A stretch of DNA of 33,680 nucleotides from Hysterium pulicare CBS 123377 (taxonomy: Eukaryota; Ascomycota; Dothideomycetes; Hysteriales; Hysteriaceae): NCBI GenBank assembly GCA_000467715.1, contig AJFK01001047.1, forward strand, positions 1-33,680, given 5' to 3'. The notes under the pieces were generated by a model that saw only the letters and a program-made list of their open reading frames with translations, did no database searches and was not told where the DNA came from. Both the position numbers and the translations under genes were made by a program. This document shows, piece by piece, positions 9,593 through 19,998 of the stretch. Position 1 is the stretch's first letter; every line of letters starts with the position of its first letter.

Positions 9593-11589
9593 CCTTGCGA
9601 AAGTGTGCCCAATATGGGCTTTCACCTCAAATCTCGGCGGACGGTCACGCGACCCTCTATAAGTCCTGAAATTGGCTTCTCCTTATTCACTGGGAGATGG
9701 TGTTCTTTTTCAGGTCTTTAATCTACGTCGGTTCAGAGTTTCCTCCGCGATTGATGGTGTGATGCTCGATTCCACGGAGTGCATGTCGAAGACATCATCC
9801 GTACCAGGAGACGGGAAAAGCGACTGCGGGATGGTACAATGCAGTGCTTATACCCTACAAAATTCTCCATATTAGCTGTTTATGTTGTTTTCCTCGTGGC
9901 TAGGTAAAAGTATCAATTTCAAGAGCCGTCTGCGTTTGTAAACCCACCTTTCAACAGAAAATCTCCTTTTTTCTTCTCCCAAGTTTCCCACTCCTCTATC
10001 CAGTCGAACTTTTTATGGCAATTCCACCCAAAGATACTATTATTTTATGATCGAAGATGTCACTTTTCGAAGCGAGAGACTGATGAGAGAAGACGCGTTG
10101 TCGAGAATTGAGGATAATCGACGTGCCGCAGGACTCGCGAGACTCGAGATGACGACGGGATTCGTGAGACGTGAGAAGGGGCAGGAAGGTTAAATTAAAA
10201 TGGAGTCTACTTTGCAAAAGAGCTAGCACAGTCGCTGCATCTGGGGCGACTGGTGGGGAGAGAATCGAAAAAGAGGAAGTGACTCCAGAACGCGCCTTCC
10301 CTCTACAGACGTCGACGAGAAAGCAAGATGAAGTCACGACAACGCTCGACGGTCAAGCAAGACGAAGGCGAAGAAGAGCTGAGGAAGAAGTAAGAAATAA
10401 GAAAAAGAGACAGCCGCAAGTAGCATCATCATTCGTAATCTCAGCAGGCACTACCACACACAGTCCCCACCACCACGGTACCCATCTACCACCGCAAGCC
10501 CGGACACGGCCGTCGTTCAAAACGTCGACATGGCAGCGTGTGTGGTTGAGCGGTCGAAGTCCTCAATCGCCTCTCCCCTGTCCGCGTCCACGCTCGCCAC
10601 GGCGCGGGAGCCAATCAAGGCGCCGCCATGGCCCAAGCCGCCAGATGACCGTCAGGTTCCCCAGCAGCGCCGACGACACCACGCCAATCCAGCTGCACCG
10701 CAGAACCGCAGAGCCCGCGAGACCACCGCCAGTAGCGGCCATCTGCAACCTGCAAGTTGACGGGCTCTAATGCGTGTCATCTGCCTACGAGGAGGGCTGC
10801 ACACCGCCAGCCAATCCGCCTTTTCATCAGCCTTGCCTCCTCGCCTTCACGCCTCCTCGGACCCATCATTCATTTTCGGCATTTTGGGAACGGCCCAATA
10901 GGTCTCACTTCAGCTGCGTGGTCGTTTGTACGCCGGTGCAGAGCCGCAATAATGCGTCGGCTTCTTTGCTTACATTACGAGCGAAAGCCTGAGGGGACGG
11001 CATCTCGTACCTGCAGCTAGCCTTGGCGATTCGCCCCCAAAGGACTGCAAAGATCATTTTCCAAGGCACCGCAGGTATCACGAACCTTTTCGAGGCGCGT
11101 ACAACCTTTGCTACGCTGCACTTCTTCTTGCTTTGTCACATATGTACATGCACATGGAAGATAATGTAATCAATGATTTTCTCCAGACCGCGCGCGTAGA
11201 GTTGATAAGGGAGAAGGAGCAGGGGGGAGAATGCAGGATGACGACATTCATCACAGCTTTTTTGAACTTTGAAATTTAGGTGCGAAAGGGGGTTGATGTC
11301 ATAAGTCTCTGGAGAGGAAGATAGTTAATTTAGTACGGGGTGATAACGCTTGGGGTGGTGGTTGGATCTGGATGCGCGATGATGTTACAGATTCTCACAA
11401 TAGGTGTCATAATTTCTTAGATTCAGGCTTATCTTTTCTTACACACTCGACAACATAAGTCTTTCCAGAAAACAACCTCAATATTCGCCGAAGGCTAGAT
11501 GCGCCTCTAGAACCATAATACTCAGCTCAAGCGTGTACAACTCCAGCCCAGAAGAGTAATTACGAGCTTAATCCACAGTCGTGGGTTCC
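9593..11589. other. Large intergenic stretch (~2 kb), no confident gene
   Basis: The right part of this gap follows the 3' end of the DUF7730-like gene and the left part is upstream of the serine-rich gene. About 10450-10900 is GC-rich and carries overlapping open frames on both strands (for example 76 codons from an ATG at 10530, plus strand). None has a domain or a clear splice partner. About 10330-10440 is purine-rich. A long 5' leader, a non-coding RNA or a small unconserved gene are all possible. Confidence 0.5.
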
Positions 11590-12984
11590 TCAACTGTGAG
11601 GGAACTCAGCTACCATACGCAACCAGTCCAACATCCCTAGAGAACTCGAAATCCCTATTTTCGCGCTTTCAATGACCGTTATCGACCGTGCCTGTCCATA
11701 CCCATCGACCCAGACATTCAGATGCTGAACCGCGTCGCTCCACCGGTAATCATCAGCTGCCGCAGCCAGGAACCTGAAGATCGAAGCTCGAATATCGAAC
11801 CAGGAGATACAGTTCTTTTGCCTAGCAGTGATGAAGCACACGTCGACATGGCAATGGATGTCCATTCTCAGCAGACTGGTAAAAGCGACACGAACTTGAT
11901 CGAGGGGAACGTCTTGTGCGCCAAAATCCAACTCGAGCTTCACGTGGGTCAGGAAATTCGACCGCGTTGAGGGATCCCCGTGACTGGCGGCCGAGATCCC
12001 ATTGACGCAAGCGAGCCAGTTTGCGAGAAATCGGAAGTCTGAGAAGGAGGTTCGGGTCGACGATGACGTGGCGTGTAGTATGAACGTCTTTTCGGAGAAG
12101 AATATTCGAGAAGTGGCATCGTACACCCTCCTTGAGACGCCCATCACACCTAGACGGTGATGCGGCTTCTGTTCTAGGCTTGCGTTGACCCTGATTTCTT
12201 CAGGTCCACCTAGCACTAGTCCCCATATCTTGCCAAGAATTGATTTTGGAAGATCAAGAAGCTCCACCTGTGCAATGCTGCGCATCTGGAACGCTTCGCC
12301 TTCGCCCTCGCCTGTAGTGAATTGCTGCCTGAAGAACCCATTCCCTTCTTTAGAGCGGTAGTATATGTGCCCCATTCCTATTCCTTTGGCAATCTCGATC
12401 TTAGATATAAGCCGCCGATACTTCTGAAGACCGTTGTCATTATCTCGAAACGACTTCATGAAGTTTGTGAGCATCGTTCCCCTGATCAAAAGATGTGGAT
12501 ACGATTGGTCGTATCCACAGGCCTGTGGCTCGACGTTCTCGAAAGTGATGATGCACTTTGGATTGAGCCATTGAAAATTTATCAGAGGTAACATCGGAAT
12601 AGTTGGCCATCGGCGAATGATATCGTCAGAGCAAGAGCAATTGCTGGGAAGAGAAATGACTACATTTCGCAAGTGGGTTGCGTTGCTCCCGAGTGATTGA
12701 GCCCACTCAACGAAGTTGTCCATCTGCGGAATGGAGACGTGGTACTGGCGGCTCTTTGCCCAGAGACTCTGAAAACAAAAGGTGTTTTGAGAATAGAGGA
12801 TCGGTATAATCTCAGAGTGAATTCGATGGCAGGCGAGGAGTAGGGGTATTGCTGGACCCAGTACATTCTTTAGAACGGATTTCCTTGAATTCATATGGAT
12901 GGTGCCGGCAGGATAGAAAAGGAGCTCGTAGATCATGATGCGAAGTTCAAGAGGAAGGGTTTGGAACATTGCTTGCGTGGACAT
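11590..12984 (-). CDS. DUF7730 / F-box-like (2EXR-type) protein, single exon (464 aa)
   Basis: An intact intronless ORF. The N-terminus carries the pattern LPLELRIMIYELLF, followed about 35 residues later by IPLLLACHRIHSEIIPILYSQN and a TFCF strand. This 'LP.ElR..IYe.l...LL..CrqI..Ea.piLYs.N.F.F' arrangement is typical of the large fungal DUF7730/2EXR group, which is related to F-box proteins and often expanded in Leotiomycetes and Sordariomycetes. About 100 residues in there are CxC and Trp-rich segments (NCSCSDDIIRRWP). A second similar patch, LPKSILGKIWGLVLGG with SRRVYDATSRIFFSEKTF near residue 250-300, suggests that the unit occurs twice. The biochemical role is unknown; substrate-adaptor function is only a guess. 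An alternative start is Met6. Confidence 0.8.
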   Translation of the reverse strand: MSTQAMFQTLPLELRIMIYELLFYPAGTIHMNSRKSVLKNVLGPAIPLLLACHRIHSEIIPILYSQNTFCFQSLWAKSRQYHVSIPQMDNFVEWAQSLGSNATHLRNVVISLPSNCSCSDDIIRRWPTIPMLPLINFQWLNPKCIITFENVEPQACGYDQSYPHLLIRGTMLTNFMKSFRDNDNGLQKYRRLISKIEIAKGIGMGHIYYRSKEGNGFFRQQFTTGEGEGEAFQMRSIAQVELLDLPKSILGKIWGLVLGGPEEIRVNASLEQKPHHRLGVMGVSRRVYDATSRIFFSEKTFILHATSSSTRTSFSDFRFLANWLACVNGISAASHGDPSTRSNFLTHVKLELDFGAQDVPLDQVRVAFTSLLRMDIHCHVDVCFITARQKNCISWFDIRASIFRFLAAAADDYRWSDAVQHLNVWVDGYGQARSITVIESAKIGISSSLGMLDWLRMVAEFPHS

Positions 12985-13727
12985 CTTCGCGCGCGAGGTC
13001 GAAGTAGTTGCGCTAATTCCTGTTGAGCAGAATTTGATGCGGTGGCATAAAAGACCGTCGTGTCCTGGGGTTAACGAGGAAAGGCAAGTGCTGACTCGGC
13101 TCAGGAAGTAGCTCTTGAACCTTATTAAGAAACTTTTGGAGCACTCAAATGATGATTTTCACCATCTTATCATTGCTGCATGTCAATGCGTTAATCACAC
13201 GGGTGTCAGAATTCGTCATTTCGGAGGATGGGTCTGCATCTACCATATTCTTTACCACCATCCTACAAAGCCGATTTAGACTCGGTACAAGGCGCTGAAG
13301 CAGGTTGCCGCCCTTAAGCATATTCGGGAAGGAGCATATAGGATAGGATCTAGTCATACTTGTCCAGCCATGAGAATCCGTAGTACAAGCCATAAGGACG
13401 CCCACTGTGAATCACCTAAAGAATGTGTGGAGTCGCGTGGTGAAGCACAGGGTGTCATATTCGTCGTTTTCCATGGGTGAGTCTGCGCCTACCACCTTCT
13501 TTCCTACCAGCCTACAAAGCCGACTCAGACCCTTGGAAAGGTGTGAATGCAAGTTGCCACCCGTGAGGCATTTCGGAAAGTATTATATGGACTGGGTACT
13601 TTCCAGACTTGTGTAGTCACGCAGTGCGACCAATAATGACACCCGCAGTCAAGCTTGGCCTTGAACACCGTTATCCACGAGGAACCTGGTGTTTCGTACA
13701 ATAACTCTCCAGAACACTCACTACGCT
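12985..13727. other. Intergenic stretch holding a diverged tandem duplication
   Basis: This includes the upstream region of the DUF7730-like gene, the 249-bp duplication described separately, and the 3' flank of the 478-aa protein gene. No intact gene is seen. Confidence 0.6.
13201..13650. repeat. Diverged direct tandem duplication, period 249 bp
   Basis: Copy A starts at about 13201 and copy B at 13450. Both begin GGGTGTCA.ATTCGTC, then share GAGTCTGC-like, CTACCA..TTCTTT, CCTACAAAGCCGA, a purine-rich spacer, AAGTTGCC/GGTTGCCGCCC and GCAT.TTCGG.AAG blocks in order. Read on the minus strand, both copies keep one frame with matching residues: GGNL, L.RLCR.V, K..V.AD and a Glu..Asp-Thr end. 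This hints that the duplicated unit was once, or is, coding. Neither copy has a good start or a full gene around it. Confidence 0.7.
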
Positions 13728-15214
13728 TCACCCTGCATTTAACGTTTCTCGAGCCATATCCTGAAGGGCTTGCTGAGCGCTATACTCTTTGAGACCAGTG
13801 CGTGATCTTGTTCGACGAATTGACCGGTGCCGAAGGGGTTCCTGGCCATTGATTGGAGAGCCCGAGTAATGGTGCGAGGGCGGAGAGTGAGATGGATAAT
13901 GATGCTCCAGCATTACGCGAACGTTCAGGGTATCGTTCGTGGGCGCCCAGCTATGCCGGTTGGGTGTGACCGGTTGACCATCTTGCATCCCGCTAGGTGA
14001 GGTTGCCTGCCTAGATGATCGCCTTTGTCTTGTAGGACTGGCATGTTGGTTTGATGAAGCATGTTGGATTGCATTGGGACCTGCCAGTCGAGACTGTGCT
14101 GTCTTGTTTTGTGCTGTTTGGCCTTGCGACGTCTTTGGCCTTGTGTTTGTGTCATCGGGCTTGGATGAATCCTTATAAAGTCAGCGACGATTTCCAATGA
14201 ATTGACATAGGTGGTTGTTACATTCGTAGGATATGTGGTTCCTGGCATGCACACATAGTCTTCCAATGGATGCGGCAACTCGGCAAAATTAAATCCTTTT
14301 CCTGGATGTTCAGGCACAAACTTCTGTCCAACCTCTTTATTGAAATTTAACAGGAAGTGTTGGGATGGCTGATATTTAGGCCTATTCATGTAAAACTGCG
14401 GATAATTCCCGAACCACGACTCAATCACGGCATCCACGTCAACGCTCATATAGACGTTATTCACATCATCAGGCTTGTGAATAAGTAGAACGAAGTCAAA
14501 CTCACGCGGCAAGCCTGACCTTTGTAGCAGATTCTCCTGTAAAGTCCAGACAGCCATGCCGTCTTCGACATCGTACTCAGGACCAAGTGAACTCGTGAGC
14601 GTGCGCAATGAGCCTTGGATGCTCATCATGTCATAAATTTTATAGCTGCCCTTAAGTCCGCCAGAAGGATTCAAGGATGCAGTCAGTGGCGTTTGAGAGA
14701 CGCCAAGTGAGCTGGAAAGGCTAAAGTTCCATTGCAAGTTCTCGGGAGACACAGCGCCGTAAATGAGCTCGGGAGCGTGTTTCAAGATGGTTGGGTTCGA
14801 TTGAGGATAGTACCATCCGCTTTTAGGATCCTGCTCAGGATTGAAATCGCCGTGGATGGCTACGCGAATTACGGCTTGTTTGAAACGATGTGCGCGATTG
14901 TCATACGGATGGAAAACAAAGTGTACAGACACGAAATAAACATGATCAAGAGTTCCTTCATGTAGGGCGTTGCTTTGGTAGAAACCATGCTGAAGGCGAT
15001 TGACGTGAGCGGATATGAAGGCGTTCCCAGGCAACTGCCTTTCGTAAAGGCATCGTTGATGCAGTTGTAAGCGCCTGTCAGGCGCATTTGGGTCGGTAGG
15101 TGACTTCTTAATAGACCATGACTTTACGACTTTGGGTGTTGTGGGACTTTGAGTAGGGGATTGATATGGCCCTCCGCCTGAACCGCCCTTCAGGCGCTGC
15201 CACAGTGAGGTCAT
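13728..15214 (-). CDS. Conserved-looking protein of unknown function (478 aa, two exons)
   Basis: The bare ORF reads 429 codons, but I prefer complement(13728..14171, 14222..15214). A 50-nt intron (donor GTAACA, perfect GCTGAC branch, acceptor ATAAG) switches to a frame open for another 147 codons, whose Ser/Pro/Thr/Gln-rich content suits a disordered tail. The AAG acceptor is unusual; a second in-frame AAG 12 nt further is possible. The first ~330 residues are ordered and rich in alternating hydrophobics and aromatics (VYFVSVHFVFHPYD, FDFVLLIHKPDDVNNVYMSV, ESWFGNYPQFYMN), suggesting a beta-rich globular domain of 250-300 residues. The N-terminal ~45 residues and the C-terminal tail look disordered. 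There is no signal peptide or membrane helix. I recognise no family. It is divergent from urease, with ATGs 760 bases apart. Confidence 0.7.
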
Positions 15215-15974
15215 GGGGATGGTTGCGGGAGGGTAGAATCACCCCTGAAAGATGCACATGCGGCTCTTGAACTTCGATGGGGCGACACGGATATATCGAC
15301 AGCTGGAAGTAGTTTTGGAAGTAGATGGAGACGCGCGATAGGAGAATGTAGAGAAGAAACGGAGTTGTGGAGGGTTGGAAGGGAGTTAGACACGTGCCAA
15401 ATGAGAGAGGCTGACAGGAGGAAGCGACGATGCTGGATTCGGAAATAGATCTGAGGCTCGAGCGCTGCCATCTTATCTTTTTTCTTATATCGAAACAAGC
15501 ACGCTGAAACATATAATTGACGTCTTGTGAGCCAGACACCAGCTGCGCCTGTCGTTCCATCTTCAAGGTCACGCAGACAAGGCTGCTGCACAAAGTGGCA
15601 GTGTGATAGGCGCTGGAATCCGAGTCTATCCCGCCGCCTCTCACAATCGAGCACCAGGGACTCGCGCGCAAGGGTAAGTCGATACAAGCTTTTCCCGTGG
15701 GGTCTTGGGAGGGTTGATCTGGGTTATATCTGGACGGACGACTGGCCTGGAGGATGGATTTAGCCGATGCTATCTCAGCCTGCATCATTCACGCTCCTCT
15801 TATCGGCGCTGGGAGCTTGCCCCGCACTCAACATCCGCTGGTTGGGTTGCTCACCCAAAGACACGGTCGGCCTTTGCTCAGAGACGTGTCAGTGGTTTGA
15901 TGTTGGGATACCTCGTCCTACCTGTCTGCTTCTAATTGATCTTGCCTGTGCTGTAACTCTACCTGTAGCCAGAT
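15215..15974. promoter_or_regulatory. Divergent promoter region, urease (+) / unknown gene (-), with GATA-type sites
   Basis: This 760-base region lies between two divergent start codons. HGATAR motifs (AreA/NIT2 consensus) occur at 15336-15341, 15473-15478, 15604-15609, 15770-15775 and 15800-15805, the last two within 36 bases of each other. Chance would give about two in this length on both strands, so enrichment is modest. In fungi, urea and ammonium use is commonly under GATA-factor nitrogen control, so a role at the urease side is plausible but unproven. Open frames on the minus strand (for example 15211-15687) lack domain features and look like leader sequence. Confidence 0.4.
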
Positions 15975-18875
15975 ATGCAGCTGTGTCCCAAGGAGGTGCG
16001 CGCAGTTCTCACAATTCCCTTAAACGCACCTACCACCTCCCCACTAACACCATCCACCGCAGCTCGACAAGCTCGTCATATCACAGCTGGGTCTCCTTGC
16101 GCAACGGAGACTGGCTAGAGGTGTGAAGTTGAATCATGCTGAAGCTACAGTAAGTATGTGACACCTCTATCGTGCTATTATACTCACGAGTGCAGGCATT
16201 AATCGCGAACAATCTCCAAGAGGTATACAGGGGTTACGACCAAAGAGCTTCAACATACTGAAATTGAACTGAAATTGACACAGCTCGTTCGCGATGGCAA
16301 CCACAGTGTTGCTGACCTTATGTCCATCGGCAAGCAGATGCTTGGCCGCCGTCATGTCCAACCTTCGGTCGTATCAACCCTGACCGAACTCATGATTGAA
16401 GGAACATTCCCTTGTGGTACATACTTAGTCACTGTACACCACCCAGTCAGTAGCGACGACGGAGATCTTGAGAAGGCACTATATGGATCTTTTCTACCAG
16501 TACCATCGAACGACAAATTTCCACTTCCAGAAGCTAGTGTGTATGAGAGCACGAAGCAACCAGGGGCAGTTGTTGCTGTGAAGGGCGACGCTGGAACAAT
16601 CAAATTGAACGAAGGGCGTAAGAGAATCAAGCTGAAGGTCGTGAGCAAAGGAGATAGGCCCATACAAGTGCGTAGTTCCTTGAACAGCAGCGATGAGCGT
16701 ATGCTAACTCATGGATCGGCTTAGGTTGGCTCCCACTACCACTTCATCGAGACAAACCCCCAGCTTCAATTTGATCGCTTCCGAGCGCATGGCTTCCGTC
16801 TTGACATCCCTGCAGGCACCTCAGTCCGTTTCGAGCCCGGCGATACAAAGACAGTCACATTGGTCAAGATCGCGGGTAATCAAATCATTAAAGGAGGAAA
16901 CAACCTTGCTAATGGATTTATCGAGGACGCTTCTATGGCTTCTGGGATTGTCAAAAGGCTACAAGAGGGCGGGTTTCTCCACGAGCCGGAGCCTTTGGGG
17001 GATGCCGCCCACATAGATATATGTACTATGGAAAGACAGGCATATATTAGCATGTTTGGCCCTACTACTGGGGATTTAGTCAGACTAGGCGCGACGGATC
17101 TGTGGATCAAGGTTGAAAAAGACTTCACGAAATATGGCGATGAGTGCTCTTTTGGTGGAGGAAAGACATTAAGAGAGGGAATGGGCCAGGCGGGTGGAAG
17201 ACCTGATAAAGAGAGTTTGGATACGGTCATTACAAACGCATTGGTTGTAGATTGGACGGGTATCTTCAAAGCCGATATTGGTATCAAAGATGGGATCATT
17301 GTTGGTATTGGCAAAGCAGGCAATCCAGATGTCATGGATGGTGTAAACCCGAATCTCGTCGTTGGATCCTGCACCGATGTGATTGCTGGAGAAAAGAGCA
17401 TTGTAACCGCAGGTGGTTTCGACACCCATATTCATTTCATCTGCCCTCAACAGGCTTATGAGGCGATATCATCTGGCATCACGACCATGTTGGGAGGCGG
17501 AACTGGCCCGAGGTACATATTCCCGAACAGTCAAATAAATGGAAAGCGTACTAACAGCAAGACAGCACTGGAACAAATGCCACTACCTGTACCCCCGGCG
17601 CCACCCATATCCGGCAGATGCTTCAAGCCTGCGACGAACTCCCTCTCAACTTCGGCATCACAGGCAAAGGCAACGACTCCGAATTAAAGCCACTCCAAGA
17701 ACAAGCCGAGGCTGGAGTATGCGGTCTTAAGCTCCATGAGGATTGGGGTACCACGCCTGCAGCCATCGATGCATGTCTCACCGTCTGCGAAGAATACGAC
17801 ATCCAAACTCTCATCCACACCGACACGCTTAATGAATCCGGTTTCGTCGAGCAAACAATCGCAGCCTTCAAAAACCGTGCCATCCACACCTATCACACAG
17901 AAGGTGCAGGTGGCGGCCATGCACCTGATATTATTAGCGTTGTCGAGCACGACAATGTCCTTCCTTCATCCACGAATCCCACACGACCTTACACCCGCAA
18001 TACCCTTGACGAACATCTGGATATGCTAATGGTGTGCCACCACTTGTCTCGCAACATCCCCGAAGACGTGGCCTTTGCTGAATCTCGCATTCGCGCCGAA
18101 ACCATCGCCGCAGAAGATGTCCTTCATGATCTCGGCGCCATATCCATGATGTCCTCCGACTCCCAAGCCATGGGACGATGCGGAGAAGTCATTCTGCGAA
18201 CCTGGAACACAGCGCATAAGAATAAAGTCCAGCGTGGCACGCTCAAGGAAGATGAAGGCACCGACGCAGATAATTTTAGAGTAAAGAGGTATATAAGCAA
18301 GTATACCATCAACCCTGCTATTACGCAGGGAATGGGTCATTTGATTGGAAGCATCGAGGTAGGTAAGGTGGCGGATCTAGTAGTTTGGAATCCGGAGACC
18401 TTTGGAGTGAAGCCTAAACTCGTTATCAAGAGCGGAATGATATCCTATGGTCAAATGGTGAGTCTACCAGTCCCTTTCCCTCAACTCTCTTATTCCAAAG
18501 ACAAAAGAGGGAGGATCTAGGCAGATCAAGTGCACGCCTACTCACGCACAACAGGGCGATCCCAACGCCTCAATCCCAACAGTCGAACCCGTAGTAATGC
18601 GTCCCATGTTCGCGCCCCTCGTGCCCCAAACCAGCATAACCTTCGTCTCCAACGCCTCCATCGCCTCCGGCGTCGTGAAATCCTACGGTCTGCGCAAACG
18701 CATCGAGCCCGTCAAGAACTGCAGGAAGATCGGAAAGAAGGATATGAAGTTTAACGACGTGAGGCCGAAGATGAAGGTCGATCCCGAGAGGTATACGGTC
18801 GAGGCTGATGGGATGGTTTGTACGGCGGAGCCGGCGACCGAGTTGCCGTTGACGCAGGGGTATTTTGTTTATTAG
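15975..18875 (+). CDS. ureB: Urease, single-chain Ni enzyme (839 aa, seven exons)
   Basis: Urease hydrolyses urea to ammonia and carbamate in the cytosol. Exons: 15975..15995, 16063..16149, 16196..16222, 16284..16667, 16725..17512, 17566..18457, 18555..18875. Introns are 67, 46, 61, 57, 53 and 97 nt; introns 1, 4 and 5 have perfect ACTAAC/GCTAAC branches. The sum is 840 codons including the stop, the expected length for eukaryotic urease with gamma, beta and alpha parts fused. All metal and catalytic residues are present: His408 and His410 (DTHIHF), carbamylated Lys491 (GLKLHED), His520 (HTDTLNE), His546 ([10 protein letters not shown]), flap Cys593-His594 (MVCHHL) and Asp634 (SSDSQAMGR). These are offset by one from jack bean urease. 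The first exon encodes only seven residues, so gene finders may misplace the start. Accessory genes (ureD/F/G type) are not in the window. Confidence 0.97.
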
Positions 18876-19998
18876 GGATGGGGGTTTGGGAGGTGGCAAA
18901 ATTGTTATTTGGGAAGGGGAATGGGGTTTGAGGAATATGAAGATCTTCGATGGCATTTAAATGTATTTGAGTTATATGCATTTTCCTCTACTTATCTCTT
19001 ATCGCTGTTATTTGTATGCTTAAAACTCGATCCCCTGAAACTACATCCTAACTCTCTATACCCAGCTAAACAGCTTCAATTCTGATCTCCAAGTTCATAT
19101 ATCTACCTTTTCCTTCAGGCACCCTCCTTCAATTTTCCTTCTACTTCTAATCCGTTCAAAGCCAATCCTAAATCTGTGTAAACTCCAACTTCCTATTCTC
19201 CCGCAATCGCAAACCAGACGCCTACCTACATGCAACCCCGATCAGCCTCACTCCCAACCTCCAAGAAACGCACATCCCACATCGCGCTTTGAGGTCAAAA
19301 GGCACAAACAACATCACCATGCGATCAAGTAAAAAGCCTTCTATCCTTTCACTATCCTACCTCTCAAATACCTGATCCCCGGCGTACACTAAGAAGCAAG
19401 GTTGCCCGGTCAAGTGTCAAGAGAACCTCAACATTCGACTTAAAACTGAAATGTCTCATTAACATTACGAAGCATCACAGAGACACAAACAGCACAGAAA
19501 GACGGAGCATCAGCAGCAGCGTGAATCATCAACGAGAAAGACTCAAGTTACAGTTCGTTGAGACCCTTAAACATGATCCTCGCCATCTCCTAAAAGCCAG
19601 GTAGATATACACGCGTAAGACATATTTCTCGAAGAAGAAGGAAACCTAAATTGGAACAGACTTCTTCGACTTCCCCACTCGGTTTGAGTGAGGTGGAAGA
19701 AGAAAAACAAAGAACCCTCCCGTTTCATCTTGATGTAATGGTGAGTACCATCAACAATCCATAGCGGTGCTGAGCGTGATGAGGAAAAGAGATCATCCCT
19801 CAGATCCGATCATCGACACCGAATCCACGCCACGGAGGAAAAGGAGAAAAAGGAAAAGAGAATAGAATACAAAAGTCCCCTTCGACATCATCCACCATCC
19901 ACCATCCACCATCCACCGTGAGCGAAGCTCAGCACTATCGAATCATCATGTCCTCGCCATCCACCTACCTTTCCCAATAACCCACCTCCCACTCAACC
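18876..19998. other. Convergent intergenic region with a 7-bp microrepeat
   Basis: This contains the 3' flanks of urease and the HMG-box gene. At 19886-19917 the unit CATCCAC is repeated about four times. Around 19660-19705 a CTTCTTC...GAAGAAG arrangement flanks CACTCGGTTTGAGTG and could fold into an imperfect hairpin, possibly at a transcript end. No convincing ORF is present. Confidence 0.6.

Noticed and set aside
10171-10770. 199-codon plus-strand ORF rich in Arg, Ser and Pro
   Set aside because: Composition follows local purine and GC bias; no domain, splice partner or conserved block recognised.
15211-15687. 158-codon minus-strand ORF ending next to the start of the 478-aa protein gene
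   Set aside because: It ends at the next gene's start and lacks a domain; more likely 5' leader sequence.
19760-19850. Possible box C/D snoRNA (GTGATGA near 19780)
   Set aside because: No matching CTGA box at a suitable distance and no terminal stem.
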